Assembly: GCA_014803435.1 (NCBI GenBank)
Contig: JACYFD010000006.1
Coordinates: 124,001-188,000 of the forward strand
Origin: Cellulosimicrobium terreum
Lineage (GTDB): Bacteria; Actinomycetota; Actinomycetes; Actinomycetales; Cellulomonadaceae
Length of the DNA: 64,000 nt
Direction: 5' to 3'
Shown: positions 33,642 through 42,991 of the stretch, in pieces
Layout: each line of letters starts with the position of its first letter
How positions within the stretch are numbered: the first letter of the stretch is position 1
Notes under the pieces: model-generated
What the model was told of the DNA's origin: nothing
The model's database searches: none
What the model saw: the letters and a program-made list of their open reading frames with translations, nothing else
Position numbers and translations under genes: made by a program

Positions 33642-36600
33642 GTGACGCTCGACAGCAACCCTGACAGCACCTCATCGACCTCGACGACCTCTGCGGACGC
33701 GTCGACCGACACGCCGGCGCGCAAGCCACCGCGCCGCCGGGCGACGCGCAGCGCCGCGCCGCCCCAGGCCCCCGTGGAGCCCTCGGCGCCCGAGGGAGCT
33801 GCGGCGCCCACCGAGCGTGTCGTCGCCGCAGGTCCCGCCGAGCCGTCGTCTCCCACGACGGTCGCCGCGAGCGACGACGCGCCCGCCGCCCCGGCCGCGC
33901 GCAGGTCCCGTCGCAGCACCCGTGCGACGGGCGGCGCCGCGGCCGCGAAGCAGCAGCCGACGAGCGACGGCACGACCACCCCGGCAGGTGGCGACCCGGT
34001 GCTCGACGTCCTCTCCGAGTTCGGGATCCGTGAGACGGCGACCGACGCCGGGCAGAAGCCCGCCGTGACCCCCGAGGTCGCCCTCGACGCCGACACGATC
34101 CTTGCGGGCAAGCAGACCGCTCGACGCAGCCGGTCGCGGGCGTCCGCGGCGAAGGCCCCGAGCGACGCGCCGACCGCGGCCGAGGCCCAGCCGGTGGCCG
34201 CCGAGGCGGACGCCGTGCCGGACGCCCCGAAGAAGACGCGCGCCCGTCGTGCACCGCGTCGTGCCGTGGCCGAGGCCCCGGCCGAGCCCGCCGCCGAGCC
34301 GACCTCGGACGCGGGCGTGGAGCCCGCCGCCGTGACGGAGCCGACCGACCTGGCGGCCGGGAACGCCGTCGAGGAGACCACCGACGCGCCCGCGACGAAG
34401 CCCGCGAAGAAGAAGCCCGCACGCAGGGCGACGAAGAAGTCCGCAGCCGTGGAGACGGCGGAGCCCGCCGGGGAGCCCGCGCCCGCCGAGCAGCCCGCAC
34501 CTGCCCAGAAGCCCGCCGGCGCCGAGCCGTCGGGCGAGGCGGACAGGCCCGCTCGCTCGCGTGCGACGGCACGGACCCGGACGTCGGACGACGCGGCACG
34601 GACCCCGGACGCTCCCGCGGTCGGCACCCCCCGGCTCGCGACGACGGCACTGCTGTTCCAGGCGCCGGACCCGGCGCGGGCACCGCGTCGTCCGCGCCGG
34701 GCCCAGAGCCCGGCCGGTCCGCCGCGCCACGTCGAGCCCGCCGTCGAGGAGAGCCCTGCCCCCACCGGCGGCACCACGCGCAGCGACACCACGCGCAGCA
34801 CGAGCACGACAGCGGCGTCCGCCGCGAGCGTGCCTGCCACCGAGCAGGGCGCACCGACGACCGGTCGGGGGTCTCGCAGGTCGCGCGGCAACCGTGCGCC
34901 GGCCCCCGAGGTCGCCACGACCGCGGTGGTCGACACCGCTGAGACGGCCGAGTCCGCCGCGACGGCCGGCATCGCGGAGACGGTCGACGCTGCCGCGACC
35001 CTCGACACGGTCGACACGGCACCCCTGACGGGTGCCGACCTCGCCGCCGCGCAGGAGGTCGAGCTCATCGAGTCCGAGCTCGCGGCGGAGGGCGTCGAGC
35101 TGCCGGAGCTCGAGCCGCAGACCGAGGGTCTCGAGCCGCTCGACGAGGCCGAGGGCACGCCGGACGACGACGAGGCCCCGCGCCGACGTCGTCGGCGTGG
35201 CGGCCGTGGTCGCCGTGGACGCGCCGGCGAGAGCCGTGAGGCCACCGACACGGCGGACGAGTCGGAGGCAGGCGCTGTCGAGGACGGCGGCGAGCCTGCT
35301 GCTGCTGTCGACGGCACCGCTCCCGAGGACGGCGACGGCACGACCGACGCTGACGCGGGCGCGGCCGAGGACGACGACGAGGGCAGCTCGAGCCGTCGGC
35401 GCCGCCGGCGTCGTCGGGGTGGTCGGGGCGAGAGCGCCGAGGCGCCGTCGACCCGCGGGCGGCCGCGCGAGCGCAGCCTCGCCGACGAGGTCACCGCGCT
35501 CAAGGGATCCACGCGGCTCGAGGCGAAGCGTCAGCGCCGCCGCGAGGGTCGCGACGCCGGACGCCGCCGCCAGATCATCTCCGAGGCGGAGTTCCTGGCG
35601 CGGCGCGAGTCCGTCGAGCGGTCGATGGTCGTGCGCGAGCAGGACGGCCGCACGCAGATCGCGGTCCTGGAGGACGGTGTGCTCGTCGAGCACTACGTCT
35701 CCCAGCAGTCGCAGGCCTCGATGGCGGGCAACGTGTACCTCGGTCGGGTGCAGAACGTCCTGCCGAGCATGGAGGCGGCGTTCGTCGACGTCGGCAAGGG
35801 CCGCAACGCCGTCCTGTACGCCGGAGAGGTGAACTGGGACGCTGCCGGGCTCGACGGGCAGCCGCGCCGGATCGAGCAGGCCCTCAAGTCCGGTGACCCC
35901 GTGCTGGTCCAGGTCACCAAGGACCCGATCGGGCACAAGGGTGCGCGCCTCACGGCGCAGATCACGCTCGCCGGCCGGTACCTGGTCTTCGTCCCCGGGG
36001 GCGGCATGACGGGCATCAGCCGCAAGCTGCCGGACACGGAGCGCAACCGTCTCAAGAAGATCCTCAAGGAGGTCGTCCCCGACGGCGCGGGCGTCATCGT
36101 GCGCACGGCGGCCGAGGGCGCCAGCGAGGACGAGCTGCGTGCCGACGTCGAGCGTCTGCGCGGGCAGTGGGAGCAGATCGAGAAGAAGTCGAAGAGCGCG
36201 TCCGCACCGGCCCTCCTCCAGGGTGAGCCGGACCTCGCGATCCGCGTCGTCCGCGACATCTTCAACGACGACTTCAGCTCGCTCGTCGTCCAGGGCGAGG
36301 GCGCATGGTCCGAGATCTCGTCGTACGTGGAGGAGCTCGCACCCGACCTGCGCGAGCGCGTGTCGCGGTGGACGGGAGATCCCGAGGCCACCGACGTGTT
36401 CACGGTGCACCGGGTCGACGAGCAGCTCTCCAAGGGCATGGACCGCAAGGTCTGGCTGCCGTCGGGCGGGTCGCTCGTCATCGACCGCACCGAGGCGATG
36501 ACGGTCGTCGACGTCAACACGGGGAAGTTCACCGGCTCGGGCGGGACGCTCGAGGAGACGGTGACGCGCAACAACCTCGAGGCCGCGGAGGAGATCGTCC

Positions 36601-37256
36601 GTCAGCTCCGGCTGCGCGACATCGGCGGCATCATCGTCATCGACTTCATCGACATGGTGCTCGAGTCCAACCGCGACCTCGTCCTGCGTCGCCTGGTCGA
36701 GTGCCTGGGCCGGGACCGGACCAAGCACCAGGTCGCCGAGGTCACGTCGCTCGGCCTGGTCCAGATGACGCGCAAGCGCGTCGGCCAGGGCCTGGTCGAG
36801 GCGTTCAGCTCGACCTGCGAGCACTGCCACGGTCGCGGGTTCGTCGTCCACACCGACCCGGTGGAGCGCAACGGCGGGAACGGTCAGTCGCACGGCTCCG
36901 GCTCGTCCGCTCCCGGTGAGGACCCGGCCGACGGCGCACGCCGCTCGCGTCGCAAGCGTGGCGGGGCAACCGCCACGAAGGAGGTGGCGCCGCACGCACC
37001 CGTGCCGGTCCTGCCCGAGGTCACCTCCGAGGCGCGGGCCGCGGTCAAGGCGACCCTCGCGACGATCGCCGCGGCTGCTGCCCACGCGCACGAGCACGGC
37101 GACGAGCACGAGCACGCCCACGAGCACGTTCAGGACGAGCACGCCCAGGACGAGCACGCCCAGGACGAGACGGTGGCCGCCGTCGACGTGGTGACCGCCG
37201 ACGTCGCGTCCGTCGAGGACGCGCCGGTCGAGGACGCGCCGGAGTCCGAGGCGTAG
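33642..37256 (+). CDS. rne: Ribonuclease E/G
   Basis: Single-strand endoribonuclease for rRNA maturation and mRNA decay, 1204 residues from a GTG with AGGAG eight bases upstream. Residues 1 to about 600 are a low-complexity, disordered Ala/Pro/Glu/Arg extension including Arg-rich patches (RRRRRGGRGRRGR). The catalytic core follows: S1 domain near 690-760 (NVYLGRVQNVLPSMEAAFVD), 5'-sensor/RNase H region, and the DNase I-like site with TVVDVNTGKFTG (about residue 955) and IIVIDFIDM. A zinc-link CEHCHGRG lies at about 1059. The C-terminus is His/Glu-rich with a 15-bp repeat encoding HAQDE. Domain order with the long N-terminal extension is typical of actinobacterial RNase E. The next gene starts two bases after its stop. 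Confidence 0.95.
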   Translation: MTLDSNPDSTSSTSTTSADASTDTPARKPPRRRATRSAAPPQAPVEPSAPEGAAAPTERVVAAGPAEPSSPTTVAASDDAPAAPAARRSRRSTRATGGAAAAKQQPTSDGTTTPAGGDPVLDVLSEFGIRETATDAGQKPAVTPEVALDADTILAGKQTARRSRSRASAAKAPSDAPTAAEAQPVAAEADAVPDAPKKTRARRAPRRAVAEAPAEPAAEPTSDAGVEPAAVTEPTDLAAGNAVEETTDAPATKPAKKKPARRATKKSAAVETAEPAGEPAPAEQPAPAQKPAGAEPSGEADRPARSRATARTRTSDDAARTPDAPAVGTPRLATTALLFQAPDPARAPRRPRRAQSPAGPPRHVEPAVEESPAPTGGTTRSDTTRSTSTTAASAASVPATEQGAPTTGRGSRRSRGNRAPAPEVATTAVVDTAETAESAATAGIAETVDAAATLDTVDTAPLTGADLAAAQEVELIESELAAEGVELPELEPQTEGLEPLDEAEGTPDDDEAPRRRRRRGGRGRRGRAGESREATDTADESEAGAVEDGGEPAAAVDGTAPEDGDGTTDADAGAAEDDDEGSSSRRRRRRRRGGRGESAEAPSTRGRPRERSLADEVTALKGSTRLEAKRQRRREGRDAGRRRQIISEAEFLARRESVERSMVVREQDGRTQIAVLEDGVLVEHYVSQQSQASMAGNVYLGRVQNVLPSMEAAFVDVGKGRNAVLYAGEVNWDAAGLDGQPRRIEQALKSGDPVLVQVTKDPIGHKGARLTAQITLAGRYLVFVPGGGMTGISRKLPDTERNRLKKILKEVVPDGAGVIVRTAAEGASEDELRADVERLRGQWEQIEKKSKSASAPALLQGEPDLAIRVVRDIFNDDFSSLVVQGEGAWSEISSYVEELAPDLRERVSRWTGDPEATDVFTVHRVDEQLSKGMDRKVWLPSGGSLVIDRTEAMTVVDVNTGKFTGSGGTLEETVTRNNLEAAEEIVRQLRLRDIGGIIVIDFIDMVLESNRDLVLRRLVECLGRDRTKHQVAEVTSLGLVQMTRKRVGQGLVEAFSSTCEHCHGRGFVVHTDPVERNGGNGQSHGSGSSAPGEDPADGARRSRRKRGGATATKEVAPHAPVPVLPEVTSEARAAVKATLATIAAAAAHAHEHGDEHEHAHEHVQDEHAQDEHAQDETVAAVDVVTADVASVEDAPVEDAPESEA
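37126..37170 (+). repeat. 15-bp tandem repeat in the rne 3' end
   Basis: Three consecutive 15-bp units, ACGTTCAGGACGAGC, ACGCCCAGGACGAGC and ACGCCCAGGACGAGA, encode H-V/A-Q-D-E repeats. They continue a His/Glu-rich stretch that begins near 37083. Unit length is in frame. Confidence 0.85.
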
Positions 37257-37258
37257 CA

Positions 37259-37750
37259 GTGCCGACGACCGACCGCCCCCTCTCCGTACCGACGTACGGC
37301 GAGGGGGCGGCGGTGCGTCTGCGCGGGTGGCGTGCGCCGGATCTCGCCGACCTGCGCGAGTGGATGCGCCCGCACCACGAGTGGCACCGGTGGGACGGGC
37401 CGTACTTCCCGGTGCCGGACGACGCCCAGGCGGACGCCTTCGTCGCCCGCCTGGCGACGGCGTCCGCGGCCGAGGCCCGTGACCCCCTCGGTTCCGCGGT
37501 CGACGGGCTCCCGCCGCGCCGCGTCGTCGTGGCCGACTACCTGTTCTCGGCGACCGACTGGGTGCGGCTCGACTACGCCACCTGGTCCGGGAACGCGCCC
37601 ATGCTCGGCGTCGGACGTGCGCTCGGCTTCACGGAGGAGGGCCGGTTCCGCCAGGCCCGCGTCGTGGACGGCGTCCGCCACGACTCCGTCGTCATGGGCG
37701 TCCTGCGCGACGAGTGGGAGAGAGCGGCCGCGCAGGATCCGTCGCGCTAG
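37259..37750 (+). CDS. GNAT-like acetyltransferase lacking its central motif
   Basis: 163 residues, GTG start two bases after rne. The N-terminal part (VRLRGWRAPDLADLREWMRP) and C-terminal part (YLFSATDWVRLDYATWSGN, LGFTEEGRFRQARVVDGVRH, DSVVMGVLRDEW) match RimJ/RimL-type GNAT proteins of about 190 residues. The centre, where the acetyl-CoA-binding motif A (strand 4 and the R/Q-x-x-G-x-G/A loop) should lie, is missing: VVVAD at about residue 92 runs directly into the helix before strand 5. The frame is maintained, so this looks like an in-frame internal deletion of some 25-30 residues. It is probably inactive as an acetyltransferase, though a binding role is possible. Treat as gene remnant or diverged paralogue. 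Confidence 0.65.
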   Translation: MPTTDRPLSVPTYGEGAAVRLRGWRAPDLADLREWMRPHHEWHRWDGPYFPVPDDAQADAFVARLATASAAEARDPLGSAVDGLPPRRVVVADYLFSATDWVRLDYATWSGNAPMLGVGRALGFTEEGRFRQARVVDGVRHDSVVMGVLRDEWERAAAQDPSR

Positions 37751-37807
37751 ACGCTGCGTCGTGACGCCGACCTGCGGCCGGCCGCGTGGTGCGATTGTCT
37801 GGGACCC

Positions 37808-39571
37808 ATGAACGAGTCGGTGCGCGGTCAGGTCCCCGAGCCGCTGGACACCTCGCCGGCGGTCCTGCGCGACTACGCGCTGCTCGCCGACGGTCGCCGC
37901 GGGGCGCTCGTCGGACCAGGCGGCGAGGTCGCCTGGATGTGCGCACCCCGGTGGGACTCCGACGCGGTGCTGTCTGCGCTCCACGGCGGACGTGGCGCCT
38001 ACCGGGTGGCACCGACCGGCCCGCACGTGTGGGGCGGGCACTACGAGGAACCCGGCCTGGTGTGGCGGAACCGCTGGGTGACGACGGGCAGCGAGGTGGA
38101 GTGCCGCGACGCGCTCGCCTACCCGGGGGAGCCCGGTCGCGTCGTCCTGCTGCGCCGGGTGTCCGTGGTGGCGGGCTCCCCGGCACCTGTGGCGGTCGGG
38201 CTCGACGTGCGAGCGGGGTTCGGGAGACACCCCATGCGAGACCTGCGGCGTGACGACGCGGGCACGTGGACCGCGCGGACGGGGGACCTGCACCTGCGGT
38301 GGTCGGGCGGAGCCCGCGCGCGGGTCGTCGACGGGCACCTCGTCCTGGACCTGCATCTCCTGCCTGGTGCCCACCACGACCTCGTGCTCGAGGTGGGCGA
38401 CGTCCTGCCGGACGCACCGGTGGACGCGAGCCGCGCCTGGGGGGACACCGTCGCTGCCTGGCGGGCGGCGGTCCCCGACCGGGGTGCGACGGCGGCCCCT
38501 CGGGACGCCCGGCACGCGTACGCGGTGCTGCGCGGGCTGACGCAGGAGGGTGGCGGCATGGTCGCGGCCGCGACACTCGGGCTGCCGGAGCGCGCGGAGG
38601 CGGGCCGCAACTACGACTACCGCTACGTGTGGCTGCGCGACCAGGCCTACGCGGGGCTCGCCGCTGGCGCGGCCGAGCCGCTGCCCCTGCTCGACGACGC
38701 CGTGGCCTTCACGACGGCACGCGTGCACGAGCACGGCGCCGATCTGGCACCTGCCTACCGCGTCGACGGCTCCCGCCTCCCGGACCAGCAGGAGCTCGGC
38801 CTGCCGGGCTACCCGGGTGGCCGGGCGATCGTCGGCAACCACGTGAACCACCAGTTCCAGCTCGACGTGCTCGGGGAGGTCCTCCAGCTCTTCGCGTGCG
38901 CGGCACGTCATGACCGCCTCGACGCGGACGGTCTCGTTGCGGCGACTGCGGTCGTCGGGGCGGTCCGGGCACGCTGGGACGTTCCCGACGCCGGGATCTG
39001 GGAGCTGCACGACGCGTGGTGGACCCAGTCGCGGCTCGCGTGCGTCGCCGGCCTGCGGAGCCTCGCCCCGGTCCTCGACGCTGCCGCGGGGCGCTCGGCC
39101 AGGGATCTTGCGGGCACGATCCTCACGGAGACGGACCGTCGCTGCCTCGGCACGGACGGCGCCTGGCGCCGCAGCCCGCAGCACGCCGGTACGGACGCGT
39201 CTCTGCTGCTCGCGCCCGTCCGCGGGGCGACGGATGCCGACGACCCGCGTGCGGTCGCCACGGTGCGACGGGTTCTCGCCGAGCTCGCCGACGACCACTT
39301 CGCGTACCGGTTCCGCCACGACGAACGTCCGCTCGGCGAGGCCGAGGGCGCCTTCGTACTCTGCGGGTTCACGACGGCGATGGCTCTGGCGCAGCAGGGG
39401 CAGGAAGTGGCGGCTGCCCGGTGGTTCGAGCGCAACCGGACGGTGGTGGGCCCGCCGGGACTGCTGGCCGAGGAGTTCGACGTCGAGCAGCGTCAGCTCC
39501 GGGGCAACCTCCCGCAGGGGTTCGTCCACGCCGCCCTGCTCGAGGCCGCGACGCGCCTGGGGGAGTCGTGA
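37808..39571 (+). CDS. Glycoside hydrolase family 15 protein (glucoamylase/trehalase-like)
   Basis: Cytoplasmic-looking protein (no signal peptide) of 587 residues. The N-terminal beta-sandwich domain opens LRDYALLADGRRGALVGPGGEVAWMCAPRWDS. The (alpha/alpha)6 catalytic domain contains NYDYRYVWLRDQAYAG, the GNHVNHQFQLDVLGEVL region, YRFRHDERPLGEAEGAFVLC (candidate catalytic Glu in the E-G-A-F motif) and GLLAEEFD (second Glu). GH15 members cleave alpha-1,4/1,6-glucans or trehalose; bacterial members of this length include trehalases of mycobacteria and streptomycetes, so substrate is undecided. The ATG start is 57 bases after the previous gene. Its stop overlaps the thymidine kinase GTG (GTGA), so the two are co-expressed. 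Confidence 0.88.
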   Translation: MNESVRGQVPEPLDTSPAVLRDYALLADGRRGALVGPGGEVAWMCAPRWDSDAVLSALHGGRGAYRVAPTGPHVWGGHYEEPGLVWRNRWVTTGSEVECRDALAYPGEPGRVVLLRRVSVVAGSPAPVAVGLDVRAGFGRHPMRDLRRDDAGTWTARTGDLHLRWSGGARARVVDGHLVLDLHLLPGAHHDLVLEVGDVLPDAPVDASRAWGDTVAAWRAAVPDRGATAAPRDARHAYAVLRGLTQEGGGMVAAATLGLPERAEAGRNYDYRYVWLRDQAYAGLAAGAAEPLPLLDDAVAFTTARVHEHGADLAPAYRVDGSRLPDQQELGLPGYPGGRAIVGNHVNHQFQLDVLGEVLQLFACAARHDRLDADGLVAATAVVGAVRARWDVPDAGIWELHDAWWTQSRLACVAGLRSLAPVLDAAAGRSARDLAGTILTETDRRCLGTDGAWRRSPQHAGTDASLLLAPVRGATDADDPRAVATVRRVLAELADDHFAYRFRHDERPLGEAEGAFVLCGFTTAMALAQQGQEVAAARWFERNRTVVGPPGLLAEEFDVEQRQLRGNLPQGFVHAALLEAATRLGES

Positions 39572-40206
39572 CGCGGCGCGGTCGGCTCGAGGTCGTGACG
39601 GGGCCGATGTTCGCGGGCAAGACCGAGGAGCTGCTGCGCCGGGTGCGCCGCGCGCAGGTCGCGGGCCGCCGGGTGGAGGTCGTCGGGCACTCGCTCGACA
39701 CCCGACGGGGGAGCGGCACGGTCAGCGCTCACTCGGGGGAGTCGGTCCCGTCCCGCACGGTGTCCGACGTCGCCGCGCTCGCCCGCGTCGTGGCGGAGGT
39801 CGAGGCGACGGGCGGACCGCTCGACCTGCTGGCCGTGGACGAGGCCCAGTTCTTCGGCCCTGCCCTGGTGGACGTGGTCCAGCGGATCGCTGACGCCGGG
39901 ACCGTCGTGGTGGTCGCCGGGCTGTCCGTGACGTTCGACGCCCGGCCGTTCGAGCCCCTGCCGACGCTCGCCGCGCTGGCCGAGCGGGCGGACCACCTGA
40001 CGGCGGTGTGCTCCGTGTGCGGCGAGGACGCCGCGTTCCACGTGCGCACCGCGGCGGTCGCACCGCGGGTCGCGGGCAGGGGCACGACGCCGCCCGGCGA
40101 TCCTCGGACACCCACAGCGCGGCACGTGGGCGGCGCGGAGTCGTACGAGGCCCGCTGCCGCGCGCACCTCCCGCACGCGCCGTGGCGCACGCCGGGCGGA
40201 GCGTGA
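39568..40206 (+). CDS. tdk: Thymidine kinase (type II)
   Basis: Salvage enzyme phosphorylating thymidine, 212 residues. It begins with the P-loop EVVTGPMFAGKTEELLRRVRRA, has the DEAQFF motif (LAVDEAQFFGPALVDVVQ), VVVAGLSVTFDARPFEPL, and the zinc-binding Cys pair CSVCGEDAAFHVR with a distal YEARCRAH. It uses a GTG start overlapping the GH15 stop. The C-terminal stretch is slightly longer and more Pro/Gly-rich than the E. coli enzyme. Confidence 0.93.
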   Translation: MTRRGRLEVVTGPMFAGKTEELLRRVRRAQVAGRRVEVVGHSLDTRRGSGTVSAHSGESVPSRTVSDVAALARVVAEVEATGGPLDLLAVDEAQFFGPALVDVVQRIADAGTVVVVAGLSVTFDARPFEPLPTLAALAERADHLTAVCSVCGEDAAFHVRTAAVAPRVAGRGTTPPGDPRTPTARHVGGAESYEARCRAHLPHAPWRTPGGA

Positions 40207-40294
40207 GACGTGTCAGGGCGGCGGCCGAGGTGCGTGGCGGTCACGTCCTGGTCGGGGACTGACGCGCCCGGGCTGCGCCTGGCATAGTGCCGCC

Positions 40295-41686
40295 ATGGGT
40301 TATGACCTCTCGGGCCGCCTCGTCGTCGGTATCGCCTCGTCCGCGCTGTTCGACCTCACGGAGTCGGACCGGGTGTTCCGGACCGAGGGCGAGGCCGCGT
40401 ACCGCGCCTACCAGGAGGAGCACGTCGACGACGCGCTCGACCCGGGTACGGCGTTCGGGTTCGTGCGGCGGCTGCTCGCCCTCAACGACCTGTCCCCGTC
40501 ACCGGACGACCCGCTCGTCGAGGTCGTCGTGATGTCGCGCAACTCCCCGGAGACCGGTCTGCGCGTCATGCGCTCCGTCCGCCACCACGGCCTGGACATC
40601 ACGCGGGCGGTCTTCCGCCAGGGGCGCACGCCCTACGAGTTCATCCGGCCGCTGCACATGGATCTCTTCCTGTCCGCGGACGAGGAGTCGGTCCGCGCGG
40701 CCGTGGACCAGGGGCTGCCCGCGGGCTACGTCCTCGACCCGACGTTCGCCGACGAGCCGGGCGACGACCTGCGGATCGCCTTCGACTTCGACGGCGTGCT
40801 GGCCGACGACTCCTCGGAGCGTGAGTTCCGCGACGACGACCTCGACGCGTACCGCCGCCGCGAGGCCGAGCTCGCGCACGTGCCGCTCGCGGGCGGTCCG
40901 CTGCGCGACCTCCTCGTCGCGCTCCACCGCATCCAGGCCGTCGAGCGGCGGCGGCACGCTGCCGAGCCCGGCTACGCACCGCGCGTGCACGTCGCGCTCG
41001 TCACGGCGCGCTCGGCACCGGCGCACGAGCGCGCCGTCGCGACGCTGAAGTCGTGGGGCGTGGACGTCGACGACGCGTTCTTCCTCGGCGGCATCGACAA
41101 GGACAGCGTGCTCGAGGTGCTGCGGCCGCACATGTTCTTCGACGACCAGCGCGGCAACGTCGACGCGGCGCGGCGGGTCGCACCCAGCGTGCACGTCCCG
41201 TACGGCGCCCTGAACCGCGTCGCGAGCAGCCCTGAGCCCGCGTCGCCGGACGTCCTCGCACCGCCTGCGCCGCTCCCCGTCCCCGGGGTCGTGCGGGTCT
41301 CCGCGGTCGCTCGCGCGGCCCGCCCTGCGCTCGACGCGTCGGCGGAGCCGGTCGGTGACGGAGCGGCGTCGGACGACCAGGCGGTGCCCGGTACGACCAC
41401 CGTGGCCGCCACGGGCACCCGCGAGCTCCCGGTCCTGCACCGGGTGCCGGAGCTCACGGTGCTCGGCCGGTCGCAGCCCGAGGACGCCGAACCGGGGGAG
41501 GGGTCGCGTCGCGCGCGCCGGGCAGAGGCTCGCGAGGACGGGTCCGGCGCCGCCGCGGTCGGCTCGGAGAGCACCCCGGGCGCAGGCGGCTCCGTGGGCG
41601 GGAGCGGGGGCGTCGAGGACGTCGTCGCCCTGCCCACGCCGAAGCCGCTGCCGGTCCGCACGTCGTCGTTCGCCCGGCACCGCTGA
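40295..41686 (+). CDS. Cytosolic 5'-nucleotidase (NT5C1-like) with long disordered tail
   Basis: 463 residues, start ATG. The region to about residue 310 matches the 5'-nucleotidase family PF06189: [15 protein letters not shown] near the start, [20 protein letters not shown], the acidic [20 protein letters not shown] (HAD-like nucleophile DFDGVL), [20 protein letters not shown], and [24 protein letters not shown]. It should hydrolyse nucleoside monophosphates. The remaining 150 residues are low-complexity Ala/Pro/Gly/Glu and have no counterpart in the family core. A CATAGT box six bases before the ATG may be a -10 for a leaderless message. The gene follows thymidine kinase, fitting nucleotide salvage. 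Confidence 0.85.
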   Translation: MGYDLSGRLVVGIASSALFDLTESDRVFRTEGEAAYRAYQEEHVDDALDPGTAFGFVRRLLALNDLSPSPDDPLVEVVVMSRNSPETGLRVMRSVRHHGLDITRAVFRQGRTPYEFIRPLHMDLFLSADEESVRAAVDQGLPAGYVLDPTFADEPGDDLRIAFDFDGVLADDSSEREFRDDDLDAYRRREAELAHVPLAGGPLRDLLVALHRIQAVERRRHAAEPGYAPRVHVALVTARSAPAHERAVATLKSWGVDVDDAFFLGGIDKDSVLEVLRPHMFFDDQRGNVDAARRVAPSVHVPYGALNRVASSPEPASPDVLAPPAPLPVPGVVRVSAVARAARPALDASAEPVGDGAASDDQAVPGTTTVAATGTRELPVLHRVPELTVLGRSQPEDAEPGEGSRRARRAEAREDGSGAAAVGSESTPGAGGSVGGSGGVEDVVALPTPKPLPVRTSSFARHR

Positions 41687-41727
41687 CGGTCTCCTGGACG
41701 CTGCCGACCGGCCCCGCGCGTGGACGC

Positions 41728-42360
41728 TCAGCGCGGCGCGTCGTCCGGACGGTCCTCGACGAGCGGGACGAACGTGTAGGAGCCGTGCTCGCTCGTGCGG
41801 ACCTCGGTACCGGCCGCGCTGCGTTCGACCAGAACCATGGTGTGCCGCACGGGGACGACCAGGCGACCACCGGGGGCGACCTGCTCGACGAGTGCGACGG
41901 GCAGCGCGTCCGCAGCCGCCGAGACGAGGATGCGGTCCCACGTCCGTCCGGGCCGTCCCAGCACGCCGGGACGCGCGAGCTCGAGGGTGGCCCAGGCCGT
42001 CCCGTCCGCGGCCACGTCCGCCGCGGCCACGTTCGCCGCGCCCCAGGCCGCGAGCTCGGGGATCCGTTCCAGCCCGACCACGACGCCGCCCGGCCCGACG
42101 AGGCGGGCGAGAAGCGCCGTCGTCCATCCCGAGCCGGCGCCCACGTCCAGGACGTCTGCTCCGCGCGGCACCTGCAGGAGGCGGAGCATGGCCGCGACGG
42201 TGGACGGCTGGGAGCTCGTCTGTCCGTGCCCGATCCCGAGCGGACGGTCCTGCCCGGCCCAGCGCCGTTGCTCGCGAGGCAGGAACCCGCGCCTGTCGAC
42301 CGCGCGCATCGTCGCAGCGACCTCGTCCGGGGCGCCGTCGTGCGAGCGGTGTCCTGGCAC
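41728..42360 (-). CDS. Protein-L-isoaspartate O-methyltransferase family protein
   Basis: SAM-dependent methyltransferase of about 210 residues. I chose the GTG at 42360 because GGGAGG lies seven bases upstream; longer frames upstream lack a ribosome site. The PCMT pattern is clear: [20 protein letters not shown], the substrate loop [20 protein letters not shown], then SAM motif [35 protein letters not shown], and [16 protein letters not shown] proteins repair isoaspartyl damage, though several actinobacterial members modify other substrates. It is divergent from the rplU promoter. Confidence 0.87.
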   Translation of the reverse strand: MPGHRSHDGAPDEVAATMRAVDRRGFLPREQRRWAGQDRPLGIGHGQTSSQPSTVAAMLRLLQVPRGADVLDVGAGSGWTTALLARLVGPGGVVVGLERIPELAAWGAANVAAADVAADGTAWATLELARPGVLGRPGRTWDRILVSAAADALPVALVEQVAPGGRLVVPVRHTMVLVERSAAGTEVRTSEHGSYTFVPLVEDRPDDAPR

Positions 42361-42428
42361 GGGCACACCTCCCGTCTGTCGGTCTGCCGTCCAGCCTGAC
42401 ACCGGACCACCGCGGTCGCACGACGCAT

Positions 42429-42457
42429 TTGACCTGCTCCCCACAGGTCCGTAGTCT
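42429..42457 (+). promoter_or_regulatory. Housekeeping promoter for rplU–rpmA
   Basis: TTGACC (42429-42434), a 17-bp spacer, then TAGTCT (42452-42457), close to the sigma-70-type consensus. It predicts a start near 42464 and a leader of about 130 nt. The leader contains a 6-bp hairpin (GGCGCG 42466-42471 with CGCGCC 42479-42484) right at its 5' end. Confidence 0.75.
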
Positions 42458-42596
42458 TGAACGTCGGCGCGTCATGGGCGCGCCGGTCCCGTGTGCCCAC
42501 GGACGATTCGCACTCGCACGCCGCGGCGTGGTCGGAGTCATCCAAGCCGAACTCGCCGTGACGAGCACGCCAAGACTAGGAGAGATGAGCAGCAAC

Positions 42597-42905
42597 GTGG
42601 TGTACGCGATCGTCAAGGCCGGTGGCCGCCAGGAGAAGGTCTCTGTCGGCGATATCGTCGTGGTGGACCGAGTGTCCGCCAAGGTCGGTGAGTCCCTGCA
42701 GCTGCCCGCTCTCCTGCTGGTGGACGGGGAGAAGGTGACCACCGACGCGGCGAAGCTCGCGAAGGTCAAGGTCACCGCCGAGGTCGTGCGGGACGAGAAG
42801 GGTCCGAAGATCACGATCCTGCGGTACAAGAACAAGACCGGTTACCGCCGCCGCCAGGGTCACCGTCAGCAGCTGACCCGCCTCAAGGTCACCGGCATCA
42901 AGTGA
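42597..42905 (+). CDS. rplU: 50S ribosomal protein L21
   Basis: Large-subunit protein beginning (M)[18 protein letters not shown] and ending [19 protein letters not shown], about 102 residues from the GTG at 42597. This is the size usual in actinobacteria. An in-frame ATG at 42585 would add four residues; the AGGAGAG before it is almost adjacent to that ATG and rather far from the GTG, so the start stays uncertain. It is followed by rpmA 86 bases downstream. Confidence 0.96.
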   Translation: MVYAIVKAGGRQEKVSVGDIVVVDRVSAKVGESLQLPALLLVDGEKVTTDAAKLAKVKVTAEVVRDEKGPKITILRYKNKTGYRRRQGHRQQLTRLKVTGIK

Positions 42906-42991
42906 TCTTCCGCGGCAGGCGGCGCGGACCACGGTCCCGCTGAACGCCTGTCGTCCGGCACCCTCCTCCTCAGCACGAAAGCAGGTTCGTC

